From Metridium senile (taxonomy: Eukaryota > Cnidaria > Anthozoa > Actiniaria > Metridiidae), in NCBI GenBank assembly GCA_949775045.1, contig OX459101.1:18438316-18502315 (forward strand): DNA of 64,000 nucleotides. Reading direction: 5' to 3'. Below, piece after piece: positions 33,376-46,339 of this stretch. Made by a program: the position numbers and the translations under genes. The notes beneath the pieces were generated by a model. That model saw only the letters and a list, made by a program, of their open reading frames with translations, was not told the DNA's origin and made no database searches. Position 1 is the stretch's first letter. Each line of letters opens with the position of its first letter.

Positions 33376-34940
33376 TGAGAAATATACCACTTGAAAACAC
33401 TCATTAATTTATTGATTTGTTATCTTTAAGCTGCCTTGTTGATGGATACAGTTATGACGTGGGATTGTTGGGACCAGCGGTAAGAACTGGTTCATTTGAT
33501 AGACACAAGACAGACAGACAAATAGACAATTAACTACGCTCGTTGTTCCACTTGAGTTTTGAACATTTTTTGACGCCATGATCAATAACAGGACAGACAA
33601 TGAAAAAGTATGTGCAATTTTTTAAATATACAATAGATTACTTTACATTATAAATTATACTATTTACAAAGTTTATTGAATAATTTACAGTTTTCTTTTA
33701 AACTCCTTGAATGTCTTTGAGGTTTTAAGACAGCCGACAGGCAGACAGACAGCTTACAAGGAGACAGAGAGACAATCAGACAGACAGACAGACATTTGTT
33801 GTTTTTGTTGTAGATGATAATAATCCTTGTGTTGGGCTTCATGAAGAAGAGAGTTAAGTTGAAACCTGACCTATTGAATGGACGACCAGGTCTACCCATG
33901 TGAGTTATGCACATTATTATAACATCATACTTTATACATAATGTTCACACCCTCCCCTCCCTACAAGCTTTTGCTCTCACAATTCCCTCCCTACATTGTT
34001 TGTCACACCTTCCACCACCTACAAGATTTTGTACACACCCTCCCCTCCCTAGAAAACTTCGCTCTCACCCTCTCCACACTTTTTGCGCTCTCTCCTCTCC
34101 TTACATACTTTGTTCAAAACCTCCCCTCCCTACACACTTTGAACACACACTCCCCTCCCTGTTCACTCTGTACACACCCTTCCCTCTCTACACACTTTGT
34201 ACACACCCTCCCCTCCCTACACACTTTATACACGCCCTCCCCTCCCTACACACTTTATACACACCCTCCCCTCCCTAATGGCATTCTTTGTCATGTTTAC
34301 AGGCCTGTGGACTTTCTTGGCAAAGAAAGAAACAAGTTGATTATCATTCTTGCATTTGGTGCAACAGCCTCCTCCTGCTTTGCAATTTTTTTTCAGACAT
34401 TGTTTTCAGACTCTACTATGAGCAGTGCATCTAAGAACTTACCTAAAACACCATACATGAAAGGTAAAATACTGGTTATACCAAAACACAGGATGACAGA
34501 CAGACATTTACTGTTAGTAGTTGACATTGATGTACCAAACATTAACCAAAACACTGTTTATTATTATATTACTTGTTGGACTACCTGTGTAAGTGCCCGC
34601 GTAGGTCTGCGGAGATTCGTTCTTATTTGTGAAGGTCAGCAGTATAGTGGCCCATGGTTATCATCCATTTTTACACTATACTTTTCGAATTCCATTTCCA
34701 TTTTTATTCTTATTTTAATTTCCTTTTCCATTTCCATTGTGATTTCTATTTTAATTTTGAATTCATGTTCAATTTTAGTATGAAATTGATTTCAAAAGTA
34801 AAGTCTAAAACGTTTTATTTATTATTTAAAATAAAATTATTGAATAATATTAAATACTATTATTTATAAATTAAATTTCCAGTTGATTTTTCTTTTTAAT
34901 ACAAAAATTATCTCGCTCGGCCGGCCCATTAAAAAAAAAA

Positions 34941-35883
34941 ATGAAAAGCTTCGCGTGGATCATCGCGATCGTTATCATTATCAGCGTATCATATGATCCT
35001 TTGCGAATATATTGCATAAGAAACCACGTGCGGTTAGACTGTGATGCAAAAATTGCCACGAAAATGAAAAAAAGAAAGCCCAAAGAGTCTTGGGATGTTT
35101 TTGAAAAAAAAAAGTCGGGCAAAAAAGGAACAGTCAAGGAGAATTCGTGGAGAAGCGAGGACATGGCAAAGTTCCGAAATATATTTTAGTTTAACGAATG
35201 GCTTCCACGCCTTCAGGACGGCTAAAAAAGTACGAACCTCTAGACACAAGGGACTTTGTCCCGTTCGCAGAATACGAGGAATTGTCCATCGAAAACATAA
35301 AAGAAGCCTGTGAGCGATTCTACAAGGCCCCAACAGGATCGTATGATTTTCTGGCATCAGACAGGGGGCCGTCCTGTAATAAAATGGAGCAAATAAAAGG
35401 AAACAAAGTTTCTGTATTCGCTTTCTTCAACCAAAGGAGGAAGATTTCTCACATGCAAAGAAGCAAGTACTAAAGGGGGCTACTGTGAAATCCTCACGAT
35501 CTAGTACTAGGCAAGTATGTATGCCTAAGACAGTTTATCAATTTCTATCGGTGACCTGATGAACGCGGGTAAACTTATCAAGCCACCCCAATTCACCATA
35601 TTAAAGTTAGAACTATTCAATGTCGAGAGCTGCAAATGGATAGATATTCCAAGTATTGAAGTAGAATTGGAGAAACGGCTTCCGCAAGCGGCGCTTTTAG
35701 AGATGCTTTTAAAGCAAAGTGCACGAAGAAATCAACAGTATGGGTAATTAAGAAGTACTCAAAGCAATCAATTGACACAATTACTAACACACTGCAAATG
35801 CCTTTAGAGAATCACACGCGTAAAAAAGTGCAAATGCACGCTGTCGCCAAAGATATAACTAATAATAAAGCCTACTTTCACAG
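34941..35883 (+). pseudogene. Alpha-kinase-like remnant, intronless, in intron 3 of copy B
   Basis: Consecutive frames joined by frameshifts. MASTPSGRLKKYEPLDTRDF (35198) runs to FLASDRGPSCNKMEQIKG, then a shifted frame with FLQPKEEDFSHAKKQVLKG, then FTILKLELFNVESCKWIDIP (from 35559), then after one extra base AFRDAFKAKCTKKSTVWVIK (about 35690-35750) and HTRKKVQMHAVAKDIT. The FxxAFKA...WVIKKY stretch (with a candidate ATP-binding lysine) and the HTRK-vQMHxxA segment match the N-lobe of alpha-kinases (MHCK/EF2K type). It is cut off by the CAGACAG minisatellite at 35905, so the C-lobe is missing. A 5' frame (34941-35189, MKSFAWIIAIVIIISVSYDP) may or may not belong. Copy C intron 3 lacks it, so it inserted into B. 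Confidence 0.6.
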
Positions 35884-35904
35884 CTTAATCGTGTATATTC
35901 TTCA

Positions 35905-36700
35905 CTACAAGACATACACATGGAGACAGACAGATGCAGGATGACAGACAGACATACACATGAAGAAAGACAGATGCAGGATGCCAGACAGACATACACA
36001 TGGAGACAGACAGATGCAGGATGACAGACAGACATACACATGGAGACAGACAGATTCAGGGTGACAAACAGACATACACATGGAGACAGACAGATGCAGG
36101 ATGACAGAGAGACATACACATAGAGACAGACAGATGCAGGATGACAGACAGACATACACATGGAGACAGACAGATGCAGGATGACAGACAGACATACACA
36201 TGGAGACAGACAGATGCAGGGTGACAAACAGACATACACATGGAGACAGACTGCAGATGCAGGGTGAGCAAAAGGACATACACATGGAGACAGACAGATG
36301 CAGGATGACAGAGAGACATACACATGGAGACAGACTGCAGATGCAGGGTGAGCAAAAGGACATACACATGGAGACAGACAGATGCAGGATGACAGAGAGA
36401 CATACACATAGAGACAGACTGCAGATGCAGGGTGAGCAAAAGGACATACACATGGAGACAGACAGATGCAGGATGACAGAGAGACATACACATAGAGACA
36501 GACTGCAGATGCAGGGTGAGCAAAAGGACATACACATGGAGACAGACAGATGCAGGGTGACAGACAGACAGACACATGGGGACAGACAGATGCAGGGTGA
36601 CAGACAGAAATACACATGGAAACAGACAGACAGTTGAAAATATTGATCACACCTTTTAGCCATTCTGGCTGGCTGGCTGGCTGGCTGGCTGACTGACTGA
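35905..36700. repeat. Intron 3 minisatellite, copy B
   Basis: ~35- to 40-bp unit ACATACACATGGAGACAGAC + AGATGCAGGATGACAGACAG, followed by (GGCT)n just before exon 4. Copy C has the same two-part array (50100-51005, then GGCT at 51056-51100). Open frames of up to 284 aa (Cys/Ser-rich on the minus strand) are artefacts. Confidence 0.9.
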
Positions 36701-36970
36701 TGTGTTCTTTTGATAGCTTTTGTAGGCATTTTGATGACGATTCTGTATGGGATCATCAACTATCCGTATTTAGCTTGTGTTCATGCTGAATATCAAGCTA
36801 TTGGATACATCATAGGTCTTATATATGCCTTCATCAGGTCAGTTACTTGCATGTTTTTATTTCCTTGCTCATTAACATTGATAACATTATTATCATCTTG
36901 TTGTTATCCTCACTATCATCATAATTATCAGTGTTTTAATTTATCATTATTAGCATAGAGCAGCAACACC

Positions 36971-37070
<100 letters not shown>

Positions 37071-38548
37071 ATGCGCCCACAACATAAATAGTGGTCTACT
37101 CTGCGGCACCTACGCAGTTCTTCTCTTCGGACACCTAAAACAGCATTACTCGCGTCACGTCACGTGTCACGACATTTTTGTAAGTTGTATAGTATTTTTA
37201 GACTAGTGTTGACGAGTGTGAGCCAAATAATATTAATAGTGGTCTTTAAGAACGGACGTCTTAAGTGTGCATGAGAAATATGGAGGACTGCTATATAAAG
37301 GCGCACAATGCTATACCGTAATTTACAATCATGACAGTTTTACAGGGCTTAACAGACTGCTACACAGTTTGCTATTGTCAAAGCTGTAGTATTTTCCCTG
37401 CTTGGCTCGAAATTTGTGAATATATTTTATCAAATATTACAGCGGTGATAAAAAACGTAATACTTGAGTATTATAGTGTATGTCCGTATTTAAGAGGCTC
37501 CAATGTTTATAACAGCTAAACATAAGAGAACAAGATGAATCTTTTGCTGAAGACATTGACAGAAACCATGTTGTCATGCTGTTTGAAAACAGACTACACA
37601 GAAAAAGGTACTTGACTTGACTTGATTGATTTGACTTGACTTGACTTGACTTGACCTAACTTGACCTTGACTTGACTCGAATCGACTTGTCTTTTCTTAC
37701 TTTGGCTTGACTTGACTTTAATGGACTTTAGTCAGGGAGCAGGGAGCCGAAAATGGAAATTTTGGTTCAACCATCACCACAGAAAAGGTTTGACACTTGA
37801 TTTTGGTAGATATTGACCTCCTCAACAATGCTAGGTAGTTCGTAGAGTTGAAATGTGGTATACGTTCCAAGATAAGGGGGTGTTTTCGTACCCAGTCCCT
37901 TTATCCCCACGGACTCCAGACTACACGTTGTAATGCCGTTTATTTTGCTTTTTCTTCTTGAAGAAAAATAAAAGTGGACCATTATCTAAATACCTGATAA
38001 TATCTACAGCAGCAGAATATACAACAGGGTAAATCATGTCACGTGACAGGACACATGACCTGTAAAATGAGGGAAAAGGCAGTAAACGTGTAAAATATTT
38101 GCATATTTGCATATTATATAATGAAAATGACAATATAGTATCTTCACCGACGATTTGATTTGACTTATTCACTTGACTTAGCTTGATTTGACTTGACCTG
38201 AATCGACTTAACTCGACTCGACTTATTGGACAGGGTTTTTTTTTTCAGAGTGGCACGGGAGAATGAACCTTGGTATGTGACTTTGAAACACAAGATATAT
38301 GTATCTCGACCAGGTATTGATATCTTTATTATTAGCCAAATAACCAAGGCTCGCCTAAATTGTTATATATAGAAGCGGTATATTGAACTGAAATGCGTTT
38401 GGTGTATGAGTAAATAAAGATACACGAGAAAAAATTCAATGAAAATTGACATTTTTCAACTTACCCTTAGAGATTTTAAAATATCGCCCTGTGACCCCTA
38501 TAGTTGCCCTGTACTATACATTGTCCGGCTGCGTGTCCAGCGTGATTG

Positions 38549-38615
38549 GTCCTTGTGGTGTACAGGGGTTAACACATCGGACTAGAAGTCCCGCCAATAA
38601 GGGCAATTTATATTT
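38549..38615 (+). repeat. Degenerate tRNA-like SINE head (third copy)
   Basis: GTCCTTGTGGTGTACAGGGG...CACATCGGACTAGAAG is a decayed member of the family at 3636. Tail-like sequence ATGCGTTTGGTGTATGAGTA lies in reverse near 38392. Confidence 0.5.
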
Positions 38616-38859
38616 TTCTCATGTATTTCTATATAAAGAGCTGTTGGGCATTTGGAAACAGAAAAAAATACTAACAAACCTGACTGAGTAATTATAAGTT
38701 TCATACTTTTCTTCAAGTATATATATATATACCTGTGCTTTCCGTTGCTTTCAGACTTCAAGTTTTCAACACAGTTTCTATCAGCAGTGTTTGTGTCTTT
38801 CATATTCGTTTATCAGGTACTTATCATTGATCTTGTTGATGATTTCTTTTCAATACTCC

Positions 38860-39440
38860 AGTTCCATGTTATCTATTACAGACACATTTGCACATTTGCA
38901 CAGGGATAATCTCGATCAGGAGTAAATTTAGATGTGTTTTTATTGTTTACCGGTAGTAATTTCTCGTGCGTAACCTATGCAAGTGCGCCTTTTGTCAAAT
39001 AGTACAGCGGTAATTATTAACGCAAAACTATTCAATAACTTCATTTATTACTGCATCAAATAACAGGGCTCTAACCGGACTTAAATCACCGGGACAGACG
39101 AGCGGCGAAGGTGGGAGTAACTACAATCTTGGACAAAAAATTAGTTGATTTGGTTTTACAAGTCATAAGTATTCGCATCATACTACCCCTCCCCCTAGTT
39201 GATGTTGGTATTATTGGGCCGGACAATGCTTGAGCCGTAATGTAATGTTGATTTAGGAGGAGGGGAGGATTTTATAGACCAAAACACGTTATCACATTTT
39301 GTCAACATTGTTGTCCAAAATCGTTTCAAGGGGTTTTGCCATCAACGTGTATACATATACCCAAGATATCTTTATGTCTTTCTGCTTTGAAATAAATGAT
39401 TACATTTGAAAACCTTTAAATATATATATATTTGATTTGT
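38860..39440. other. Intron 9 of copy B
   Basis: Non-coding. It retains the unfilled site that corresponds to the MITE in intron 9 of copy A. No gene or element is recognised. Confidence 0.5.
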
Positions 39441-40392
39441 TGTGTTTACAGCTCACACTTGTCTTCAACGTGATCATAACAATTTTGAAAAAGGATTATG
39501 CAGCAAAACCTAAGAAAACCATTTATGAATATTTCATGGTTCAGCTATGTGGTAATAAAACCTTCTTCAATATTTATGATGGGGGTAGGGGATGGGTGAT
39601 ATTTTGCTTCAAATTCACAAATGGTCACAGCCCTTCCCTTAATTGGTAACCCATTACCCTCCTCAAAATTCCTCACCTCCTTATAATTCACCCCACCATA
39701 AACAATGAGTGCCCCCTTAGATTACTTTTTTTATAATCTATACATATGTTTACAATGTTAATTCATTAATCATGATAATGGGAACTTTGGTTTAACATCC
39801 TTAACCGAGTAGACGTGAAGGACAAACCATTTGTAAATTAAATTACAAAGACATTACTTTTTCTCAAGTATTTCTATATCCTGTGCCAACACACCGTGCG
39901 GCGGCTATATTTATTCATATGTCAATTCACATATTAATAATTACTTTTTAAATGGTACTTTATTTTTTTGTCAGACTATTTGACAGCAGCATTTGTCCTT
40001 GGTACTTTGGTTGCTGTAGTTCAACTATGTATGTTTTTACGAAGCCACAGGTATGGGAATATATTAACCATTGAAGTTCCTTAGAAGAAAAATAAATCAA
40101 TGATTTGTGGAGCAGGTACCTTTTATGGCTTTAAAACATTGGCAATTATAAAGCGCAATTATAAAGGGCATGAAAAAGGGCTAGCCTATAGGAGGCCATA
40201 GAGACAAATGTACTTGCACATCACCTGCATATTGATTCATTAATAGTTGTCTCTAATCTCAATGATATACATGACAGATCGGATGTTCTTAAAACATACC
40301 AAACAAGGAGAGGACTTCTACCAGATGAACATATCAACCCTAAAACGCTTGTGGTTAGTATGATGATGATGATGATAATGATGATGGTGATG

Positions 40393-40423
<31 letters not shown>

Positions 40424-40642
40424 GGAGTAAATTTTTGCTCTTTTGCTTAAATCTTATAGGGTAAATGTCTCCGTTTTTGTGGATATCAAATTGGCTTTAC
40501 TGCTATTGGTAAGCAACTCTCGCTATTTAGTTAACACAGGGTATTGAATAGACTGCCTCTTGATATAAGAGCAGGCTAAAAACTCATTTTTTCAAATTAG
40601 CGTTTTATGGTTAGAACTTTTATTCTATTAAATTGACATTTA

Positions 40643-43085
40643 TTACTCGTGCCCAGGCCGCAGGCCGCACGAGTCTTAAAATGCTGCGCGTTTTTTTCTC
40701 TCCATTTGCATGTCGAAAGTTGTCGGAATGCTCATTGGCTATGGTTTGCATGCTGCGATGACGTAACAAACGTGGCTGCTCGATCAGTCGCCAGTTGATT
40801 CGTGTACTGAATTTGAGTTTGTAGTTATAACCTGGTTTATTAGTTGTTTGGTTATCTTATTTATGGAACGCTCAAACCACTTACAAGTCCACACACTGTT
40901 CGCGGTAGGCCTACACTAAAATATGTTCTTCAGCGATTTTGGAACGGGTCGATCCGCGAACTCGAGGAGAATGCCAAAACATTGCTAAAAACGCCAAATG
41001 AAATGCCAAGGAATTCAAAAGAAAGATCAGACTATTGGACAACAATACAAACAGACTTAAATGTTACTCAAATGAAATCAAATGATAATTCAAGTGAGCA
41101 TTGCTCGTCAGATGTCGAAAATGAACATTTTGCGAAGCAGAGCTTCGAAAGTGAACCAAGCAACAAGAAAGCCGCCATATTAGATGACAAGCACACCCAA
41201 CGAAGCACTTTGAAATGTAAATATTTTAGTATATATATATTCTTTTGTTTGATTTTATTATTTTCAGTAGTTGTAAAATAAGAATTGATTTTGCACAAAT
41301 TATCATTTTTATTATTGTACTTATTGTGAATGTTGTTTTTTATATCATATGGACTTGGACGTGTTTACTGAAAAATAAAGCTGTCCATTTTACCGATGTA
41401 CATAAACATAATGCTGTTTTAGTGTCAATAAAGGTACAAGAATTCAGATCTCGTCGTGAAAAGTTTGTATTTTATAATTGTAGTCGTGTTGTATGTTATT
41501 GTCATGACTCTAAACGAGATCGTGAACCAAGCAGACTACCATTGAAGACCTTAACACGTCTCTCCACTAAAAACAGAAAACTACGGAGTTATATAATTAT
41601 ATATATATGTTAAAAACACACCTAAATCATCAACAAATTTTTCGTGTTATCAAAAATATTCCAACACGAAAAGAAAATAAACACAAAAGAGGTGTCAGAA
41701 TGAAATATTCATATGCAGATAAATATCACAACAAATGTCTTGAATACAAATGGTTGTTTTCATGCTATACCACCTATAGTGAGTACAAAGGTGTAAGTCA
41801 TAAAATCAACCGTACAACATAAAAGCTTTGTAATGATATAGAGAACAACCCTGGTCCTGTTATTCATGATGGTATTGAACTAAACCGGTCAAACCCAGGC
41901 AATATTGTCCACAATAATGAACTAATAGTACAAACAGTTCCTCCAATGCAAATATTGCAGTCTAGATTGGCTCAGCAGCATTTAAGACCAGTAGAGGTGG
42001 GGGTGCAGGCGACTGTTTCTTTAGAGCAGTATCCCATCAATTGTACGGTGAATCTTACAACCATATGCATGTACGTATTCTTGGTGTCCAATACATGACA
42101 GAGAATCCAGAAAGGTTTATTGAGAGCAATACAGAAACTTCATGGGGAGTATATCTGGCTAATATGTCTCGTCAAGGTACATGGGCTGATGCACTAATCA
42201 TACAAGCTGTTGCAGATGCAATGAGTGTTAACATCCATATAACAGAATCAAGGCAAGGCTTTGCACCATTCAATATCATAACACCAGTACATAGTGAAAA
42301 TAACTCCAATAATGTGATAAATATGTGGTCATGTTGATGAAGTGCACTATCTTTCAACTGCTCATGCGTTAGATCATGCCAATTTATTAACTAATATCAA
42401 TTTTGACTTAAATTCAGACAGTCTTGCCAATGTTAATGTTCCTATCAATAAAGTATGTTGCTTCATATATCAGTCTACTTGATATGTTTTTCTCTCATCA
42501 AACTCTGTACTTATTGGAATCGTGTAACATTAGATTCTATTTATGAACATGCCTATTTGTTTTATAATACTTTAATAAAAAATGATACAAGTCAAATGCC
42601 AAAGAAAATACATATATTTAATGCAGCTATTGATATACAATGATATTAACTCTCTTACTGCAGCTGTCTGTAACATTAAAGAACAAAACACTGACTCAAG
42701 TCAATAGTATGATGGTTATTTTTTTTAAATTGTCCCAAACCCGATTAAATGAAATACAAAAAAAAACATCGAAATGTAAAAAAGAGTGGGTAGACAGAAA
42801 AGGGGGAAAACAATTTTAGACAAATTGTTTGGCATTATATTTGGGCTTCCTGTGGTAAAATATACTTCCAGGATTTCCATGCCCTCCAAATTTTAGCCTG
42901 GGACCCCCCATTTAAAAAGACCTGGATCCGCCCTTGGTCCCTGTAGAGTCAATATAAAGCAGTACCTACAGAACGTAAACAACAAACAAATTCACAACCA
43001 GCAAACCAATACCTCCATGATGCCTCCAGTCCCCCCAGGTTATCCATGTCACGGGCACGAGTAAACCCTGAGCCACAGGGTCTAG
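40643..43085 (+). mobile_element. Decayed 2A + OTU mobile element in intron 13 of copy B
   Basis: Intron 13 of copy B is 2.7 kb against 0.2 kb in C. The insert carries a D-I-E-N-N-P-G-P motif (41835-41858), matching the 2A ribosome-skipping consensus, followed after frameshifts by an OTU protease domain: DCFFRAVSHQLYGESYN (nucleophile Cys, 42011), GTWADALIIQAVADAMSVNI, and after one more shift GHVDEVHYLS (catalytic His, 42345). A stop lies just before the 2A segment. At the right end a hairpin ACCCTG-AGCCA-CAGGGT is followed by CTAG and then T (43065-43086), as at Helitron 3' ends. Short inverted ends TTACTCGTGCCC / GGGCACGAGTAA (40643, 43053) also exist. The superfamily is therefore unresolved. 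No helicase or transposase is visible. Confidence 0.6.
40844..41613 (+). pseudogene. Unassigned open frames in the 5' part of the OTU element
   Basis: Frames 40844-41281 (MFGYLIYGTLKPLTSPHTVR...) and 41245-41613 (with VVCYCHDSKRDREPSRLPLK) overlap in different frames and precede the 2A motif. The first is hydrophilic with a hydrophobic end (YIFFCLILLFSVVVK). I recognise no domain. By position they may be an upstream ORF of the same element. Confidence 0.35.
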
Positions 43086-43341
43086 TTATTTATTTTCTAT
43101 TTGTTTTATTTAACTATATTTTATTAATTAGATAATTTTATCACCCCAATAACTCATTGATTAATTCAATATATTAGATCTATCCATCAAGTTTGTTGTG
43201 AATTCTTTTGATAGGTTATCTTGTTGTGTCCATCTCCATATTTTTCCTGTTATCACCGATTTGGCTTTGCAAATTCGCAGACATGGTATATGGTAGAGAA
43301 TTACTTCTTGAAATACTGAAAGACTATTTTCTTGCTCTACT

Positions 43342-44594
43342 GTAAGTATTGGTATACACCTAGTTCAACAAGGTTGTCATCACTAAAGGCAATATAGAGA
43401 TAAGTCATTCCAAGGTTGTCTTGAAATAGAGAAAATAAGATCACCAAATCCTCTGACATTTCAAAAATAATCTTGATAATGTCAATTCCTTTGAATTCAT
43501 AATAAAACAAGAAGCCAAGAGTGTCCTTGACCAGTCTCCAATAAATATAAATATGCGATTTGAATCTTTCGGTCAAATATTGTTGGTTTGATGAAGCAGG
43601 TCGTTCAAAAAGATACTCTGAACAATTCCAAATCAGTAGAAAGTCGTAATTGTGTTTGACGACTTTTCTTCTCCAAATGTATTTCAAAAATCCCCACAAA
43701 ATCTTTTCTCCAACAAAATGGCGGTTTTTTCTCCAATAGTAACATTCAAATGGCTTCTGTGATTCTTTGTTGTGATTGGTTAAAAAATGCATATCTGTCT
43801 TGTTTTTAAAAATGATGCAAGATTTCAAAATGATGCTATTAATGATCCAAAATAGTGCAATTAATGCTTTAGTCGCACACTTTTTAGCCAATCAGATTGT
43901 AGGAATTGCTTGTGATTACAAAATGGATATGATTACGTATAAGTTATTAGGGTCTGTGTTATCAACAATATTATCTCAACACTAACCTGCTCATGACAAG
44001 AATAAGAAGCAGAAACACGTGATTCCAGCTATTCTTGCATCTTGGAATGGCCTATTTCCTATTTCCTAGCTATTTCCGCCTTGTTTGTTAGTTATTGCAG
44101 TTATTGTTTTGTTTTTCCTGTTGTTGTTGTTGTTGTTGTTGTTGCTGCCGTTGTTGTTGTTATTGTTGTTGTTATTGTTGGTACAGTTATTGTTGTTGCA
44201 TTGCAGTTAATAACAGTTGCAGTTATTGTTATTGCATGTTGTTATTGTTGCAGTTGTTGTTATTGTAGTTGCAGTTGCTGTTATTGTTGTTATTGTTGCA
44301 GTTGTTGTTGTTGTTGTTATTGTTGTTATTGTAGTTGCAGTTATTGTTATTGTTGCAGTTGTTGTTATTGTTATTGTTGCAGTTGTTATTGTTATTGTTG
44401 TTATTGTTGCAGTTGTTGTTATTGTTGTTATTGTAGTTGCAGTTGCAGTTGCTGTTGCTGTTGCTGTTGCTGTTGTTGTTGTTGTTGTTTTCCAACTTTG
44501 CCCTGCAGCTATTTTCTAAAATTGTCAAGTAGAATTTCTTGTTGCTTTATTAAGTGTCTCCATTATGTAAATTATGTTCTATTGCTTAATTCAG
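43342..44594. other. Intron 14 of copy B with a TTG-rich microsatellite
   Basis: Contains fragments of the GGCATACACC-type intron 14 repeat, an unassigned 184-codon minus-strand frame (43337-43891, overlapping exon 14 and so unlikely to be real), and a (TTG/TTA)n tract at about 44110-44490 giving Val/Ala- and Asn-rich artefact frames. Confidence 0.6.
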
Positions 44595-44774
44595 GCCTCT
44601 GGTTATATCTCCATTACTCATATGGCTTGCGGTTGCGCTGCTGTGCAAGTTTGTGTTTTGTGACAGGACATACCCTGATCTGACAGTTACCATTGACAAC
44701 AGGTAACGCCATCTTGTTACGCCATTATGTCACGCCCTCTTGTGACGCCATCTTGTGATGCCATCCTGTCACGC

Positions 44775-44990
44775 CCTCTTGTATAGAATTTAACGTCTCC
44801 TCCTCCTCTCCTCTTCTTTTGTCTTCTCATCTCATCTCTTCCATTCATTTGTCTTCTCATCTCATCTCTTCCATTCATTTGTCTTCTCATGTCATCTCTT
44901 CCATTCATTTGTCTTCTCATCTCATCTCTTCCATTCATTTGTCTTCTCATCTTCTTCTTTCTCATCTTCTCACTGTTTTTTTTATGTTTC
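44775..44990. repeat. Pyrimidine-rich 30-bp repeat, intron 15 of copy B
   Basis: Four or five copies of CATTCATTTGTCTTCTCATC plus TCATCTCTTC directly before the exon 16 acceptor TTTCAG. A short version lies in copy C (59710-59780) and a minimal one in copy A. Confidence 0.8.
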
Positions 44991-45418
44991 AGGCGTTTGT
45001 TTGACATTATGTCGTATTTCTTCTTCTTCCTAAACATCTTGGTTGGATTATGGTCAGGACTGTCACGTGTTGCTAAAGGAGCAGCTTTAGGAGTCATTTT
45101 CCTGTGCCGACTTGACCGAACGTTAATGATGACAGGGTACAGGAAATGGGATACTTAACACTACACACCCTAAACACATCACACATAATCAACAACAAAC
45201 CAGTTATCTCAACAATTAACCAGCCAAACCAATCTATACGAATGAACCAACCAACCAACCACGAAATTGACCATGTATTCTCTTATGTTAGGTTATATGT
45301 CATACCTTGGCTTTCTTAATGTACTGGTGGCCTTCAGGCATCCCGCCATGCTTTGCTTCTGCCAGATATTAATCGAAGAAAGACGCAAAGTGTATGCAGG
45401 TGAATTGATGATGCAAAG

Positions 45419-45532
45419 GAAGGTAGAAAGGAAGGAAGGAAGGAAGGAAGGAAGGAAGGAAGGAAGGAAGGAAGGAAGGAAGGAAGGAAGGAAGGAAGGA
45501 AGGAAGGAAGGAAGGAAGGAAGGAAGGAAGGA
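45419..45532. repeat. (GGAA)n microsatellite, intron 17 of copy B
   Basis: Perfect AAGG tetranucleotide array beginning 20 bp after the exon 17 donor, at the same intron position as the minisatellite in A and the (GGAA)n(GGCA)n array in C. Confidence 0.9.
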
Positions 45533-45904
45533 ATTATTTTTACCACCACCACCAACACAATTCAACAACATTTTTTTTGTCTTTGTAGCATATCCTAGTT
45601 CAAGTGAAAGACCACGTGTTTCAACTACAGCTCTTAATCGTTGGTTTCTAGCTGTACTGCTAATACGCAACCCAAGCCTTGTTCGTTACAGAAAGCAAGA
45701 AACATCGAGGGTTAACAGAATTTATTCTTTTGAAACAGCAGACACAGCTATGATCGTCTTAGAAGAGGCAAACATGCCCATTGAAAGGATCAATAGTGTG
45801 AATTTACTAGTTTTGTAGAGTAGAATAGAGAGCAGAACTAGAACCTAGTTTTGTAATGTCTACAATTGAGAACATTTATTAGTCCCATGAGGACCATGTA
45901 GGTT

Positions 45905-45975
45905 ATTATTGACATATTTATTGTTGACATATTTATTGTTGACATATTTATTGTTGACATATTTATTGTTGAGAT
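45905..45975. repeat. 17-bp tandem repeat behind copy B
   Basis: About four copies of TTGACATATTTATTGTTGAC-type unit in the 3' flank. The matching spot behind copy A has only TTGTTAAGATATTTAGTATTG once. Confidence 0.75.
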
Positions 45976-46073
45976 ATTTAGTATTGCTTATAGTATATAG
46001 AATGTTGATATTGATTTGTTATATCAAGTTGCCCACAATCGATTGCTTTTCACCTTCGAGCGACCCCGTGGGC

Positions 46074-46330
46074 TACTCCCTTTGTCCAAGTGGTAGCGGT
46101 GATCGGCGCTCCCTTAATGGTTGAGAATATTTCGGTACCATTTAGGGTTCTGGCTCAAAACTCAAATACGTAACATGACTCCGTACCTGTAAGGGTAATT
46201 TTTACTTGTATTGGCTTTGTTTGTTAAAACAAGCTTAGCTGCCAAGAACATCACACAGTCGTGCCTTTAATTCGGGTATGAAATGAACGCATCAAAGATA
46301 TGCCTATTATTCTTTTGAAATCGCAACCTG
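46074..46330 (+). repeat. Dispersed SINE-like family 2 (copy 2)
   Basis: Same sequence as 24967-25235, in the same place relative to the STRA6 copy. It was therefore present before the A/B duplication. Confidence 0.6.
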
Positions 46331-46339
46331 TTAAGAAAA

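Noticed and set aside
35859..36759. Cys/Ser-rich 263- and 284-codon minus-strand frames
   Set aside because: They translate the CAGACAG/CACATGGAGA minisatellite of intron 3, in several frames at once.
43337..43891. 184-codon minus-strand frame
   Set aside because: It overlaps the end of exon 14 and intron 14 on the opposite strand, is AT-rich, and no family is recognised.
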